Shown: positions 42,974 through 54,798, counted from the first letter of the stretch. The stretch: 64,000 nucleotides of DNA from Laccaria trichodermophora (GCA_018417955.1 JACTVC010000022.1:744001-808000), one strand, 5' to 3'. A program made the numbers and translations. Notes: generated by a model from the sequence alone, not told the origin.

Positions 42974-43509
42974 TCAAGACTCAAATGACTCGACCCACGT
43001 GCGCGTCCCATACCAGTAAAAGAATAGCATGGTTTCGTTCTCTCCACCCACACACGTCTCCATGCATTTCCAAGTCCATCTTTGCACAAAGCCCGTTTCA
43101 CCAAAGTGGTTTACCGTTTGCACGATTTTTTCTTGAGAGCTCACTCCATCTTTACTCATCCTGGAAGGTATTACATGGTTAATTCGATGGGAGGTGTACA
43201 GGTATCATTTAAGGCTCTGGAGTCAGAAAGCCGTCTGATGAACATGAGGGACGTCATAGTAAGGAGGGGAAAGTGTGGGAGGTATCGTGTGGGGGTATGT
43301 GAAGCAGGGCACGACTCCGTGAGGTACATAAAGCAGTTTAAAAAGTGGGGTGCGTGAAGCAATGGTCCGGCGGGAAGAGGGTAGAAGGCGATGAGTGGCC
43401 ACGGGAAGGTTGACAGTAGGGCTAGAGAAGCAACCCCAAGATTGCGAAGTTCGAGAGATCCGGCATTAGGGAGTAGGGGGAGCTGTCAGGGACCACAATG
43501 GGGAGGAGT

Positions 43510-44092
43510 CTATGGTGGCACCGAAGACGGTACAATAGCGACATAAGGCGGGTATCGAATAGGCAGTGAACGCGCTTCACCGCCCGTCACCAACGAAGGG
43601 GCACAAGGCGACGGCGTAGATACCGTCGGTGCTCGACTTGGAGATGACCCAAGAAAACTCCTAAAGAAGTCCTTCTACATGCCCCACTCACCAATCAGAC
43701 CACGAAAAAAACCAACAACAGGTGAAAGAAAGACTCACAACCGAATACCCATGATAATCCCCCGAATTAATCTTACTCCTGTCGACCCTCGCAGCGATAT
43801 CCACACTATCAATGAACATCCCCCACAAGATGATAACCATCACCGCAACCAAAAACGCGCGGATGAATCTCCGAGAGGTGCGTTGTGAGACTGAGGGGGT
43901 CGGTTGATGCTGTGGGCGGATGTCACGGTGGACTGCTTGGTAGAAGCTTGGTGCCGCTAGTGAACCTTGGCCGGGAGCGCCAGTGGGAGGTGAGTAGGGT
44001 GGAGGCGCGGATGGTTGAGGTTGTGAGGGAAGTTGGGGCAGGGGGGTTTTCAAGGGGGAGCGTTCGTCGCCTTCGGAGGGGAGGACTATCAT
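43510..44092 (-). CDS. Short PPPY/transmembrane protein, relative of the 48-kb gene
   Basis: Exons 44092-43739 and 43674-43510 give 172 residues. It has a Pro-rich cytosolic region with the PPPY motif (SAPPPYSPP), then FIRAFLVAVMVIILWGMFID, a single membrane helix, and a short outer part (KDFFRSFLGSSPSRAP; IRYPPYVAIVPSSVPP). The order PPPY, Arg-Arg-Phe, membrane helix and Tyr-Pro-rich segment is the same as in the protein at 48007-49716, but the large beta-rich outer domain of that protein is absent. PPxY motifs are docking sites for WW domains, including Nedd4/Rsp5 ligases, so a sorting role is possible. It is either a truncated copy or a short family form. Confidence 0.6.
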
Positions 44093-44466
44093 TGTGATTG
44101 GTGCAGGTGAGGGTGAGCAAAGGGTTGGAAGGAGATCAGTATCACGTCCTTATCAGCAGGATATCAAAGCTACACTCGGTTATCAGGACAGCACATGGTC
44201 ACGGCCACCCCTTTTCGTATTTACCAAAACGCTGCAAAGATGATCCAACAGTAACCATACTACTCACATTGGAGTCCACGACCTTACTAGTAAAAAATTA
44301 AGCATGGTGCATCCAAACGCAACACATAAATAGCGCAGAAATACCAAAAAAAAAAAACCATTGCGTCCCTTTATCAAACACCCTGAATCAACGCCAAAGG
44401 AACACTCGACCGAGGCTCAATCGCACATTTAAAAGGGACCAAATACCTATTCATGTCTACATTCCG

Positions 44467-45085
44467 TCAGTCAAAAAGCAACTCCGAGTCTGATAAATCA
44501 ACAGACGATAAAAGCCCACCCATCGCCTCCCTTTTAAGCTTCACTTCATTCCCCTCATCGTCTACTGGCAGTGTGACATTAAAAACCGCCAGGACGTTGG
44601 ATACAGCCATGTAGAGGGACGCATCAGCGAGTTGTCTCCCTGGACATACTTTGTATTCTCCCCCCCAAAAAAAACAAACAAAAAGGCAATGAGGTTTCGG
44701 AACCTAGTCAACAACAACAACAACTCACCGACGTCCAAACCCCAAAAACAGCGGCTCCAGGACTCCGAATGGATTCATCGGCATCGAGGTATCGCTCATT
44801 TGGATCCACAAAGGCGTTTAGATCGTGCATTAGGATCCTGATAGTAAATATACTCAGTGGTAAGAATTAAGTTGTGAGGGACTTACCACGCATTTCCGGA
44901 TCCTACTTATAACGAGCGTACCCTTCGAGAATGCTTCGGCTTGAATTGGAGATGATGCTGGGATGGAAGTGTTCGTGGAATGAATTTGATCGCGATTTCC
45001 GTGCGTCGGCAGATGTTGCCCAGAGACCCAGCCAAGAGGTAGAGTTGCGATGTAAGTAGTCAGATCCATGGAAGATCACTGACAT
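44467..45085 (-). pseudogene. Cytochrome P450 C-terminal relic
   Basis: Minus strand. The last segment reads VCPGRQLADASLYMAVSNVL and continues to SLLSSVDLSDSELLFD before a stop at 44467; with the previous segment, whose GFGRR lies just before a GTGAG donor at about 44728, it makes the heme-binding F-G-F-G-R-R-x-C-P-G-R signature of P450s. Upstream (about 44840-44730) ILMHDLNAFVDPNERYLDAD resembles the segment before the heme loop, but its frame differs from that of GFGRR and the usual F-x-P-E-R-F is damaged. Further upstream AFSKGTLVISRIRK recalls the PKGT-V-x-N strand. No I-helix or N-terminal region is present, so only the last quarter of a P450 survives. Confidence 0.65.
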
Positions 45086-45309
45086 TTATCTCGCAAAACC
45101 TAGCTATATAAGCAGTACGTGAAAAGGTGAACAGTAGTGCAGCACAGAGCTAGGGCGTCCTTACATAAACCATTCGAGATTCCGAGTCGACTAGTACTTG
45201 GGGGGAACGGAGAAAGGTGCAACACGTGACCTCCAATCATTCATTTTGATTTTCTCTCAACCACAACTGCCCAAGAACCTCGGCGCACACCGCGTCCACC
45301 AAGCCAAGG

Positions 45310-47900
45310 ATGCTATCCGACTCATCAGACGACGAAGGTGGCGTGTTTCAAGACGCACAGCTCACAATTAACGAACACTACGCCAAAGCGTTCGAGTACA
45401 GGAAGGAAAGGGAGGAATTGGCGAAATGTACGTTCCTCCTCTTTCCTTCCATCATCCCTCATCCCTTTTTCTTAACATAAAAAAAAAACCTGTTGAACAG
45501 TAAAAGAGAAATACGGCTCATCCTACGGCTCCTCCGCCTCCTCACTCTCCTCCACCGATTCAGAAAGCGCAGAATCGGAAGACGAAGATGGGGAAGAGTT
45601 GACTGCTACGATGGACGCTGCTATCTTACGTACGCTTGCGAGAATAAGGAGGAAGGATCCGGGGATATATGAGAGTGCTGTTGATGTTTTTGGGGGTACG
45701 TTCTGTTCTGCCTTTTCTTCTCTTTTTTTTGGAAGAGAGAGAAAGAGCTGATAGGGTGTGTACGTAGAGGAAACGGAAAAAGTGGCACGGTCAACTACCA
45801 CGGAGAGGAGTAAAAAGACGAAGAAAGATAAAGTCTGTTTTTTATCTTCTCTCTCGTTCCACGAGTAACCAACCACTTAAAACCCAGTCAAAACCCCTAA
45901 CACTCCGCCAAGCAGCCCTCTCAACCGTGCTCAACCCCTCCCTTTCCCTTTCCAGCTCCCCCTCCCCCAAACCAGCACCGAGAACACACGTCGAAGAACA
46001 GCGTAAACTCCGAGACGAAACGATCGCTGCCTTTCACGGCGCCTTGCCTTCACCTTCTTCCAAAAAGACTACGCGTGAAGAGGAAGAGGAAGAGGACGAC
46101 CTCTTTATCCCACGCGAAAAAACGAAAGATGAGAGGGAGGCTGAGGAAGAGGAGTATCGTGCTTTTTTGGAGAGGCAGGTGGGCGATTTGAGGGAGTTGG
46201 TTAGTGTTGATGGGGATGCGGAGAACGAGGCGGATGGGGAGGTGGGAAAAGAGGAGACGAAGAAGAAGAAGAAAGGGAAGGAAGGGGATGGGGAGGAAGA
46301 GGAAGAGGGAGGTCAACCCCGGAAATCAAAATCGAAATCGGAGAAGGATCAAGAATTTTTGATGAAGTACTGCCTTACTTACTTTCCCTTTTAGCGTTGA
46401 AATGACTGACCTGTTTTTGTGAACAGTTACATATTAAACCGAGGATGGATCGACCGGTCATCAGGGCACGTACCTACATATGGGGAGATCACGTCTCCAC
46501 TCGAACAAAAGCGCAAGGAGCGCAAAACGAAGAAGAAAGAGAAAGCCGCGGAAGAGGGTGACGACGCCTCCAAACCCAAAAACTCAGACGAAGAAGACGA
46601 CGAAGACGACCCGGCCCTCCTTTCCGACACTTCCTTCAACTCCCTGGCCTCGCACTTCGAAGCATCATACAACCACCGCTTCGAAGAACCAAATGCAGCA
46701 CATATCCCTTCCTTCCCTCGTTCTCTCCCCTCCCTCGTCAGGCGGGCCGACACAACGAGGAAAGAGGCGAGAGAAAGGAGGAAGAAGAGGAAGGAGGAGG
46801 AGATGGAGAGGAAGAGGGAGGAGGTTAGGAGGATGAAGGCACTCAAGCAGCGGGAGGTTAGGAGGATGTTGGAGAAGATAACGTGGGAGGGTGGGTTGGG
46901 TGGGGGGGAAAAGGAGGGGGTGTTGAGGGAGTTGGAGGAGGAATTTGAGGGGGAGTGGGATGCTGAGAGGCATGATGAGCGGATGAGGGGGTTGTTTGCG
47001 GAGGAGGAGCAGGGGGGTGAGGGGGAGGGTGAGGATGAGGATGAGGATGGAAAGCCTGTGTGGGAGGATGATATTGATATGGGGGGTATACTCGTGTCGG
47101 AGGATGATGTTTTTCCTGTTGGGAAGAGTAAGAGGGAGTTGAAGAAGGAAAAGAAGAAGAGGGAGAAGAAGGATAAGAAGAAGAAGAAAGGGGAGGAGGA
47201 AGGGGTTGAGGGGGGAGGGGTTGATGTTGATTTTATGGATGCTGATGTTGATAGGGGGGACGGGGAGGAGGAAGAGTGGGATGGGAGTGAGGAGATGCGA
47301 AAGCGGAAGTTGGATGAGTATATGGATGAGATTTATGGGCTTGAGTTTAACGATTTGGTTTGTCTTCGCCTTGATTTCGGTTTTTTTGATTGGCTAACTA
47401 ACTACTGGTACATAAAACAGGTCGCCGGCCAACCCACCCGCTTCAAATACGTTCCCGTCCCCACACAGACATACTCATTGACGCCGGTGGAGATATTGCT
47501 AGCTACGGATAAAGAGCTGAACGAATATGTGTCTGTGAAGAAGTACGCTCCGTATAGGCAGGAGAAGGATCGGAGTCGATGGGATGGGAAGGAGAAGGAG
47601 AAGTTGAGGGAGTTTAAGGAGAAGGTTGGGGAGCGGGTTGGTGATCGTGGGTTTGCGATGGGGGGTCAAGGAGGAGAGAGAGGAGGAGGAGGAGGGGAGA
47701 AGGTGAAGAAGAGGAAGGGGAAGAAGGAGAGGATGAAGATGAAAGCGGCTGCTGGGGCTGAAGTGGATGGCCCGGAGGAACAAATAGAAGAAAAGACGGG
47801 GGAGAAGAGAAAGAGGCAAGATGAGAAGAATGAAGAGGTTGGGGAGGTGAAGAAGAAGAAACGACAAAGGCATCGGACAAAGGGAGGAGGAGAGTCATAA
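45310..47900 (+). CDS. KRI1: Ribosome biogenesis protein Kri1
   Basis: Kri1 acts in the nucleolus in 40S subunit processing together with Krr1. Exon 1 starts at 45310 (MLSDSSDDEGGVFQDAQLTI, NEHYAKAFEYRKEREELAK). Later exons: LKEKYG and an acidic Ser stretch; RTLARIRRKDPGIYESAVDV; LSTVLNPSLSLSSS; RTHVEEQRKLRDETIAAFHG and DDLFIPREKTKDEREAEEEE; then the long exon 46427-47358 with YILNRGWIDRSSGHVPTYGE, FNSLASHFEASYNHRFEEPN and WEDDIDMGGILVSEDDVFPV; finally KYVPVPTQTYSLTPVEILLA and DKELNEYVSVKKYAPYRQ, the Kri1 C-terminal domain. The very acidic and Lys-rich blocks produce long purine-rich DNA and spurious antisense frames. Five or six introns of 50-90 nt. About 750 residues, a normal length. Confidence 0.92.
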
Positions 47901-48006
47901 AATACGTAATTACCTGCTGTGTGACATCGTAGCTCCGCAGTTGCTCCATCCAGCCATCAAATATATCTCCTTTCCTCCTCCTCTCTTCAAATTTCCCTAT
48001 CACACC

Positions 48007-49716
48007 ATGACCAACAAGCCAGGGCAGCAGCCCACAAGCTCACAACCCGCAAGGCTTCCACCACCCTACACCGCAACACCAAGCCAACCAACCACTCAAC
48101 CAAACTACCCCACAATCCAACCATACCCCATCCAACAACAACCCCTTCGCGAACCATACCCAATCTACGTGCGCTCAGGCGAAAGACCATGCACCCGCTT
48201 CTGTCGTGCATTCTCCGTAGCGGTCGTCATCTGGCTCTTATCAGGCATCTTCATCCGCAGTTTTCTCTCCCTCGTTCATTGGCGGCCTCACCATCATCAT
48301 CGTCACGGTCCAGGTCCAGGGAGCTACGCCGTCCCTTCAGACCTAAGCCTCTCCGCATGCGTAACAGGCTCCTCTTGGTCCCTCGAACCATTCTCGCCTA
48401 CCTCGTACGCGGCACAATACCCACCTGGCCATTCCTTCCTACCCCCCAGCGCGTTCCCGTATTCGTCTCAAAGGACGTTTGAGCTGCCTTTAAATCAGGA
48501 GGGAGCAGTGTTTTTGCTTTCGAGGGGCCCGATGTCGAGTGGGACGTTGGATGTTGTTGTTGATCCTGCGCAGGAAAAGGGTGTGGCGAGTGTTAGGGTT
48601 ACTGTTAGGTATTTTAGGGAAGATGTTAGGGATGGGGCGAAGGCGTGTTTGGTTGAGCGGGAGGGAGATGTTAGTGGTGTTGGTGTTTTTGTGCGTCCTT
48701 TTGCTTTGCTTTCCTTTCTCTCACTTGTATATTTTACCGCTTTTAGACCCCCGAGTGGTGGTACACTGGCCCTGGAGTCGACAAGCAACTATACATGGAG
48801 ATAACCATCGTTCTGCCATCTGATTCTGCTGACGAATCCACACCGCTGTACATCAAGAGGTTCGAGACGGACTTGCCGAATACACTTCATAGACTTGGAG
48901 ACCTTGCCAAGACGGTTTCGTTTGGGAGTATTTCACTACAGGGGACGAATGCGGCTATTCAAGTCGAGGTGTGTAGTCTATGCTTCGTCCGGAAGTCGCT
49001 GTTGACACAAAACTAGTCGGTACGTATGGATCAAGGAAGTTTCGTAACGAAGAACGGGGGTATTCAAGGGACGTTCAACGCTTCGACGAGTCTTGAACTC
49101 AAGACTTCCAATGCACCCATAAGGGTTGACGTTGGGCTGCATAGTACCGGTGACACCCCTTTCGAGATGTCCACTTCAAATGGGTGGGTCTTTTCCCCTT
49201 CTCCCCTTCTCTTCTCTTTCTAAGCTTCTAACACCATTTTTTTTGGCTGCATTCAGACCAATAGACGCATCCATCCACCTCCTCCCCTCCACCTTGCCCT
49301 CCCCTTCGCACTACAAAATCCAAGCCCACACATCCAACAGCCGTCTGAACATCAAATTCCCGCCTTTGTCTCTCCCCCCCTCCTCATCAAACTCACCCAT
49401 CCTCTCACTAAGCGCACGAACGAGCAACGCACCAGCTACCGTATCGCTCTACCCAACATACGAAGGCCGGTTCTCTCTACAAACGACGAATCATGGTGTA
49501 GAGGTACATGAAAATAAACAGGGAGGGAGAAGGAGGGTTGTTATGCAACGGCCAGGGAGGGGGGCGGGGAGGGGGAGGGTTGAGGGGTTTGTTGAGTTGG
49601 TTGGTGTTGGTGGTGGAGATGATGAGGGGGAAGGGGGGAAGGGGGGGAAGAAAGGAGAGGGCAAGGGACGGGTGGATGTGAGGTCGCAGAATGCGCTTGT
49701 GCTTTTGGAGTTGTGA
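48007..49716 (+). CDS. Single-pass membrane protein with PPPY tail and beta-rich adhesin-like outer domain
   Basis: Exons 48007-48690, 48747-48968, 49017 to about 49183, and about 49257-49716; about 510 residues. The N-terminal tail (MTNKPGQQPTSSQPARLPPP then YTATPSQ) has a PPPY motif; FSVAVVIWLLSGIFIRSFLS is the membrane helix, followed by a His-rich stretch. The outer part alternates short beta strands with repeats of the type GSISLQGTNAAIQVE, GGIQGTFNASTSLELKTSNA and STSNGPIDASIHL, the pattern of the DUF4097/putative adhesin family (right-handed beta-helix). The basic Gly-rich end is low complexity. Role unknown; the short relative at 43510-44092 keeps only the tail and membrane helix. The upstream in-frame ATG at 47941 was rejected because it lies directly after KRI1. 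Confidence 0.75.
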
Positions 49717-50645
49717 GCTATGAATCGGGGAAAGGTTTTTTTTTGTTTGTATTTGAAGGAAGTGCAAGTCGAATTTCTGTACGGCATATGTATTGAATTT
49801 ATGTAGTACATATATATGGCGTGCTATATTCACCTCTTTGAATGCGCTTCTTACCGTCTCCTACCCCAATTTATTTATTTTTGGCCTCTGACTCCCGCCA
49901 GGCCGAGACGACGAGTCATCATCATAGTATGTTAGTTTCTACTGCTCACCCTGCCGCTTATCTATGTTGTTACAGTGGTGAATGCTTGGATTTTTTTTTT
50001 CCAGTTTCAGTTTCGCTGGATAGTGCTTAGCTAGGCTGTAATGGGATGCTCAATTTCGTTGACAGCGTCACGGTAACAAATTCCAGCCGGACTTGTGGAA
50101 AGTCTTTATCGTCCATTTGAATCTAAACAATTAGATGTTGGCTATAGCTAAGGCTATACCCTCCTAGCCCTTAATTTCACTGGCGTTGAAGCAGTAAATT
50201 TGACCTTCAAGTGCAATTGTTGACGCGTTACTATTGTGGCTTCAAGTTGTAGAATCACCTCGGACGCCGGTCAATAAAATAATATGTTCGTCGCGTTTTT
50301 GTCCCCTACCTTACTCTGGTTCAAGGTTGAAGTCAGTCCACAATATGCTAGGGTGGGTCGCATTTCCATATAATCGCTGAGCGCTGAGCGCCTCCCTCCG
50401 ACTTTCCTCCTGGATCGGTTATGCTCGACTTGGACGTAGTGGTCGTCAATGCGCAAAATGTGATACATAACTTAGATCTAAATGTTTTCAATGAATGGGA
50501 CAGTTATCCATTTCGAGACTTTGTGTTACATATCCATGCAAGTATGGTACAAATTTCCGATACTCAGAAGAAGTAAAACCATATAAGTACAAGCTCATTG
50601 CAGGACCCCTTCATAAAAAATACACCCGACCAGATATGAGATTGA
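49717..50645. other. Region without a supportable gene
   Basis: 3' flanks of two convergent genes; AT-rich, no coding, repeat or RNA signal. Confidence 0.5.
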
Positions 50646-50649
50646 CGAT

Positions 50650-51251
50650 TTAAGAGATCGCGATCTTCTTCGGAGCGAGCTCAGCACCTGACTTGGGGAA
50701 CGTCACAGTCAAGACGCCGTCCTCCATATTAGCCTTGATCTCATCGTCCTGCAAAACACACGTCAGCCCGAAATTCCACTCAAAATTCAATCAGAGAGTC
50801 TAAATTACCTTCACCCCCTGCGGAAGCTGCAACGTCCTCGAAATTTTCCCAAACCTCCGCTCACGAATCGCATACCCGCCCTCATCATGCTCCTCCGAAA
50901 TTTTGTTCTCAACCGACACAACTAAGCGGCCATTATGGATTTCGAGGTGGACGTCCTCCTTTTTCGAGCCTGGAAACTCGAATGTGGCTGTAACGAGGTT
51001 TTTCTCTTTATCTTCGTGCAAGTCCATTCTGTGTTTGTGTAGTTAGTTGGTTAGTACATCTTCAGACTGAGATTTTTTTTTATACGAACGAACCTTGGCT
51101 TTAAACCGCGGACGGCCCCTTCGGGTGTAGCGTCGCTTTGCAGAGCGCGCTTTAGGTTGTGGACGCCGCCGTTGCGCGCTGTGCGCGGGGTGAAGACGTC
51201 GTCGAGGAGGCGGTCAAAGTCGTAGTATGGCTCGTAGTAGAAGACTGACAT
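50650..51251 (-). CDS. Small heat-shock protein (Hsp20), copy 3
   Basis: Exons 51251-51094, 51028-50809 and 50748-50650 give 158 residues. N-terminal arm MSVFYYEPYYDFDRLLDDVF; the alpha-crystallin domain is almost the same as copy 2 (EIHNGRLVVSVENKISEEHD; YAIRERRFGKISRTLQLPQG) with the final MEDGVLTVTFPKSGAELAPK. Two perfect heat-shock elements (51424-51436 and 51454-51466) and a TATA-like tract lie upstream, the strongest heat promoter of the set. Expected to be a cytosolic holdase chaperone forming oligomers. Confidence 0.95.
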
Positions 51252-51423
51252 TGTAGTGAGGCAGGTACTAGGTTTGTACTAGTGGAAGTGTTTGGATGTC
51301 GATTGTGTGAGTGGTTTTGAGAGAGGCTCAGACGGGAGCGACCACTTTTATACCCCAGCAGAACTGGAAGAAACGCTTGGAAAGTTCGAGTGAGACCAAG
51401 CCCAGAATGAGATGAGTCACGTC

Positions 51424-51466
51424 GAAATTTCGTGAAAGGACACGCGGGAAGTCGAAGTTTCTGGAA
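51424..51466. promoter_or_regulatory. Two heat-shock elements of Hsp20 copy 3
   Basis: GAAATTTCGTGAA at 51424-51436 and GAAGTTTCTGGAA at 51454-51466, both perfect three-unit elements, with 17 bp between them. Confidence 0.8.
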
Positions 51467-51919
51467 ACAGACAGATGACGACATCGTTTCGGGCAGGTTG
51501 GTGTACGAAAACGCAGAAATTTTTGCCTTTGTTTCAAACCTTCGTCCATTGCTTTGACAAGAAAATCCAAACATTTGACCGGTGACTCTCAGTAAAAAGC
51601 GAAGTCAAGAAAAATCATACGAAGTCAGAGGTCAGTCAGACGTATGTCACACGTCTGTAATCTTCACACCAGCCTTCCCTTGGCATCAAATGGGAGGTGA
51701 GTTTAGTCAGAGGTTATTGTCGTACATCTTATATACATGTCTGTGCCAAGAATTTTCGAAATGGTTCATTTTTTTCTCTCAGATTTCCGATATACATGTG
51801 CTACCAACAGTTGTGTGTGCCGACGCGTGTGAACAACTTCAAGTCATGAGCTTCAAGTCCATTGAAACTCCGACATCATGTTGAATTTTGAATTTCCCAA
51901 CACGGAAATTCATTGTTCT

Positions 51920-52400
51920 TCCCTCCCACCACACTTCTAAGTCAACGAACGGCCTCCTCTTTCCGTCGACGAATGGTCTCCTCAGCGAACGGCCTCCCCC
52001 TTCTCTCGACCAATGGCCTCCTGCCTCTCTCGATGGATGGCCTCCCCTTGGCGAATGGCCTCTCCCACTCTCAACGGATGGCTTCTCGGCGAATGGCGTC
52101 CTCCCTCTCTCGACGGACGACGGACGGCCTCTGGGTGAATGGCCTCCTCCCTCTCTCGACGGACGACGGACGGCCTCTGGGTGAATGGCCTCCTCCCTCT
52201 CTCGACGGACGGCCTCCTCCCTCCCTTGCGAACGGCTTCCTCCCTCCCTGAATGGTTGTCGTACTTCCCTCGACGAACGGCCCCGCCCCCCTCCCTCGAC
52301 AAACGGTCCCTTCCTTCCCTTGACGAATAGTCTTCCCCTTCTCTCAGTGAACGGCCTCCTCTCCTCTCCTCCCTTGACAAATGCTCTCCTCGTGTGTGTT
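51920..52400. repeat. Degenerate minisatellite with CGAATGGCCTCC-type units
   Basis: Imperfect repeats of CGACGAACGGCCTCCTCC-like sequence fill about 480 bp. Inside, a 46-bp unit beginning GAATGGC is repeated in register at 52091-52136 and 52137-52182, with a partial third from 52183. Long frames on both strands here are side effects of the repeat. Confidence 0.8.
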
Positions 52401-52805
52401 AGTCCCCTCATACTATACTCCTTAGGCTATAGGCCCACTCCATGTATTTCTTAAAGGAGTCAAATACAATTTTGTTCAGTCTATTTCCTGACCCAAATTG
52501 AGCCCAAGCAATCAATGACTGAGATATGACGAGTACATGACTGTGGCGTAATATATGATTTGCCGTGTGCAACTAATGTATGACTGTTGTTTGACTATTG
52601 TAGTACGAGCGTAGTGAGAAACGCTTAAAAAAAACGACATTTAGTCATACAACCTCAAATTCGTGACTTTCTTCTGACCAACTTCTGACTTCGCTCTTTA
52701 CTGAGGGAGACTGTCTGTGTTTTTGAAAAAATCCTGCAGTGTTGGGTTGGTGGCAAGAGATTTCGTCAGGTGACCACGACAAAACAAGGAGTGACAAAAG
52801 AGACG

Positions 52806-52827
52806 TCAATAAGCGACAACAACACGT
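52806..52827. promoter_or_regulatory. Conserved upstream element of Hsp20 genes (copy 4)
   Basis: TCAATAAGCGACAACAACAC matches the blocks upstream of copies 1 and 2, about 340 bp before the start codon. Confidence 0.45.
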
Positions 52828-53165
52828 TGACTCCAACATAATTACAAGCTCCAACGGAATCTATACCGCTCAGGTTCGCGTGATCAATGTACTCAATGTA
52901 CGAAGCACCAAAACAGTTTGCCTAGCCCTCCGTACAAGTCCATCTGGAACCAACGCTCCACGATCAAGTCCGTCCAGAAAGTTCTACCAGATTCGGATAT
53001 GTTCCAGACCTCGCTAGCCACACTGCTATGATCTCACTCGAATCTTCCAAGCTATTCTTGCTCTGCTCCTGGAGGGCTTATAAAGGCTTTGCTACATCCA
53101 TCACCACCCCAACATCATTCGCTTGAACGCCTCCAAGTTCTCTCGTCTCACTCATCATCACTACA

Positions 53166-53738
53166 ATGTCAGTCTTCTACTACGAGCCATTCTACGACTT
53201 TGAGCGCTTCTTCGACAACGTCTTGTCTCCGCGCGCAGGCGCAACTCTGGGGGTGATCAACAGCTCGTCCAAGCTGACGCTACCGCCAGGGGAGCCGTTC
53301 GGGATTTCAAACCAAGGTTCGTCATAACTCGTTCATACCCAGACTACAATCGTTAATGATCAACAGGATGGATTTACACGAAGACAAAGAGAAAAATTTA
53401 GTGACAGCCACATTCGAGTTCCCAGGCTCGAAAAAGGAGGACGTCCAGCTCGAGATCCAGAACGGTCGCTTGATCGTGGCTGTGGAGAATAAGATATCGC
53501 AGGATTATAATGAGGACGGCTATGCAGTGCGCGAGCGTCGCTATGGGAAGTTTTCGAGGACACTCCAGTTACCGCAGGGAGTCAAGGTAATTTGAATGAC
53601 TTTCTTTGATTGAGACTTTTACTAATGCAGATACCGTAGGATGACGAGATTAAAGCGGCTATGGAGAACGGCCTTTTGACTATCACGTTCCCGAAGACTG
53701 CTGCTGAGCTTGCGCCGAAGAAGATCACTATTTCTTGA
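53166..53738 (+). pseudogene. Hsp20 copy 4, frameshifted in the first exon
   Basis: The start MSVFYYEPFYDFERFFDNVL, the three-exon plan and the alpha-crystallin exon (DLHEDKEKNLVTATFEFPGS; EIQNGRLIVAVENKISQDYN) are all present, and the last exon ends ELAPKKITIS. In the first exon the sequence after LSPR has small length changes relative to copy 1, so the frame reaching the splice donor is off by one and the joined product would run out of frame at the second exon. Translation from the Met at the start of exon 2 could still yield the bare alpha-crystallin domain. Only partial heat-shock elements (GAAAGTTC near 52977, GAATCTTC near 53039) precede a TATAAA at about 53081. Could be functional if an unusual splice is used. 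Confidence 0.65.
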
Positions 53739-53739
53739 A

Positions 53740-54795
53740 ATCAGCCTGCGTAATTGTGTGCATTAGGCATCAACGGCGATCTCTCCACTTGTTTCTTTGA
53801 TACTTACAATATGTATTACTATCAGTCCTCATTCTTCTGAAATTCATTATAAATGTAGCACTAGTAAAAATGCATAACCCGTTTCTTGCGGACATTGACT
53901 AACCTTATGACTACTGTTTGCTAATGAACTCATTGTGAAACTCTTTCAATTTGAAGAGAGCGCTATCAGCTGGCGTTCCTCTTTACATCCCCAATCTACG
54001 CCCGCTGGGTATCAATATCTGTCTGTTGCAGAGCACGCGATGCCAATTTGGTAACAACGTTTTCGACGTTGCATCTTATCTTCCTACTTTGTTTCTGCTA
54101 TGACAACAAAGCGTTTTCCTTCTCGGACAAAGCACAATGCACTCACAAGCCACTCACAAGTTGATTCCTCGTGAAAACAACCATGCAAAAATCCGACCAC
54201 TGGCAAAAGCTAACTCTATATCACGTTTATTCTAAATAGAAATCAGGCTTACAAAAGGGATGTCTAATAGGGATTTAACTCGCATTCGAGTATACAAGGG
54301 ATTCGTGGGGGGCGCGTTAATACAGATCGAAAACAAGATGACAGCGACAACGTATAATTTGTATGCATGCATACGTATTGACGTAGGACGGCAAGCATGT
54401 GTGACAACGGAAAACAATTCGCGAAAACTTTGAAGAAAAGAAAAGGCGGTAGACCGCTGCTTGGAAAAAAAGGGAAAAAAAGATGGGAGGTTGGTAACCA
54501 CCCAGGTAGAAGGGCGAAGTTATTTAAGCTGCAACGACCAACTGTCAGCATCTCGGAAAATGAAATGATCAAAAAAAACGGTATGCACCAGTACATAAAA
54601 TAAATAAGAGATATCTATATCATATCCATCCAAGTCTAAGGGGAAGGACGGACGTGTCAAATACATGCGGTCTTGTGTTCCTAAGTTGAAGATTGATTAA
54701 TATGTGCTCGGCGTCTGTTGAAACCATCACTCCGATTCAACAGTTTGAAGACATCGATTTTGAATGAAATTTGTTGCGGTGGGGGTCTATTTAAT
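53740..54795. other. 3' flank of Hsp20 copy 4, duplicated downstream
   Basis: No gene. About 54200-54660 is strongly similar to about 59150-59580 (shared AAAACAAGATGACAGCGACA, GGTTGGTAACCACCCAGGTA, ATCCAAGTCTAAGGGGAAGG), so this flank belongs to the same segmental duplication as Hsp20 copies 4 and 5. Confidence 0.7.
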
Positions 54796-54798
54796 GTG

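Noticed and set aside
46427..46973. Leu/Ser-rich minus-strand frames
   Set aside because: Antisense of the acidic and Lys-rich coding exon of KRI1.
51839..52454. Arg/Gly-rich frames on both strands
   Set aside because: All arise from the GGCCTCC minisatellite; no start context, introns or motifs.
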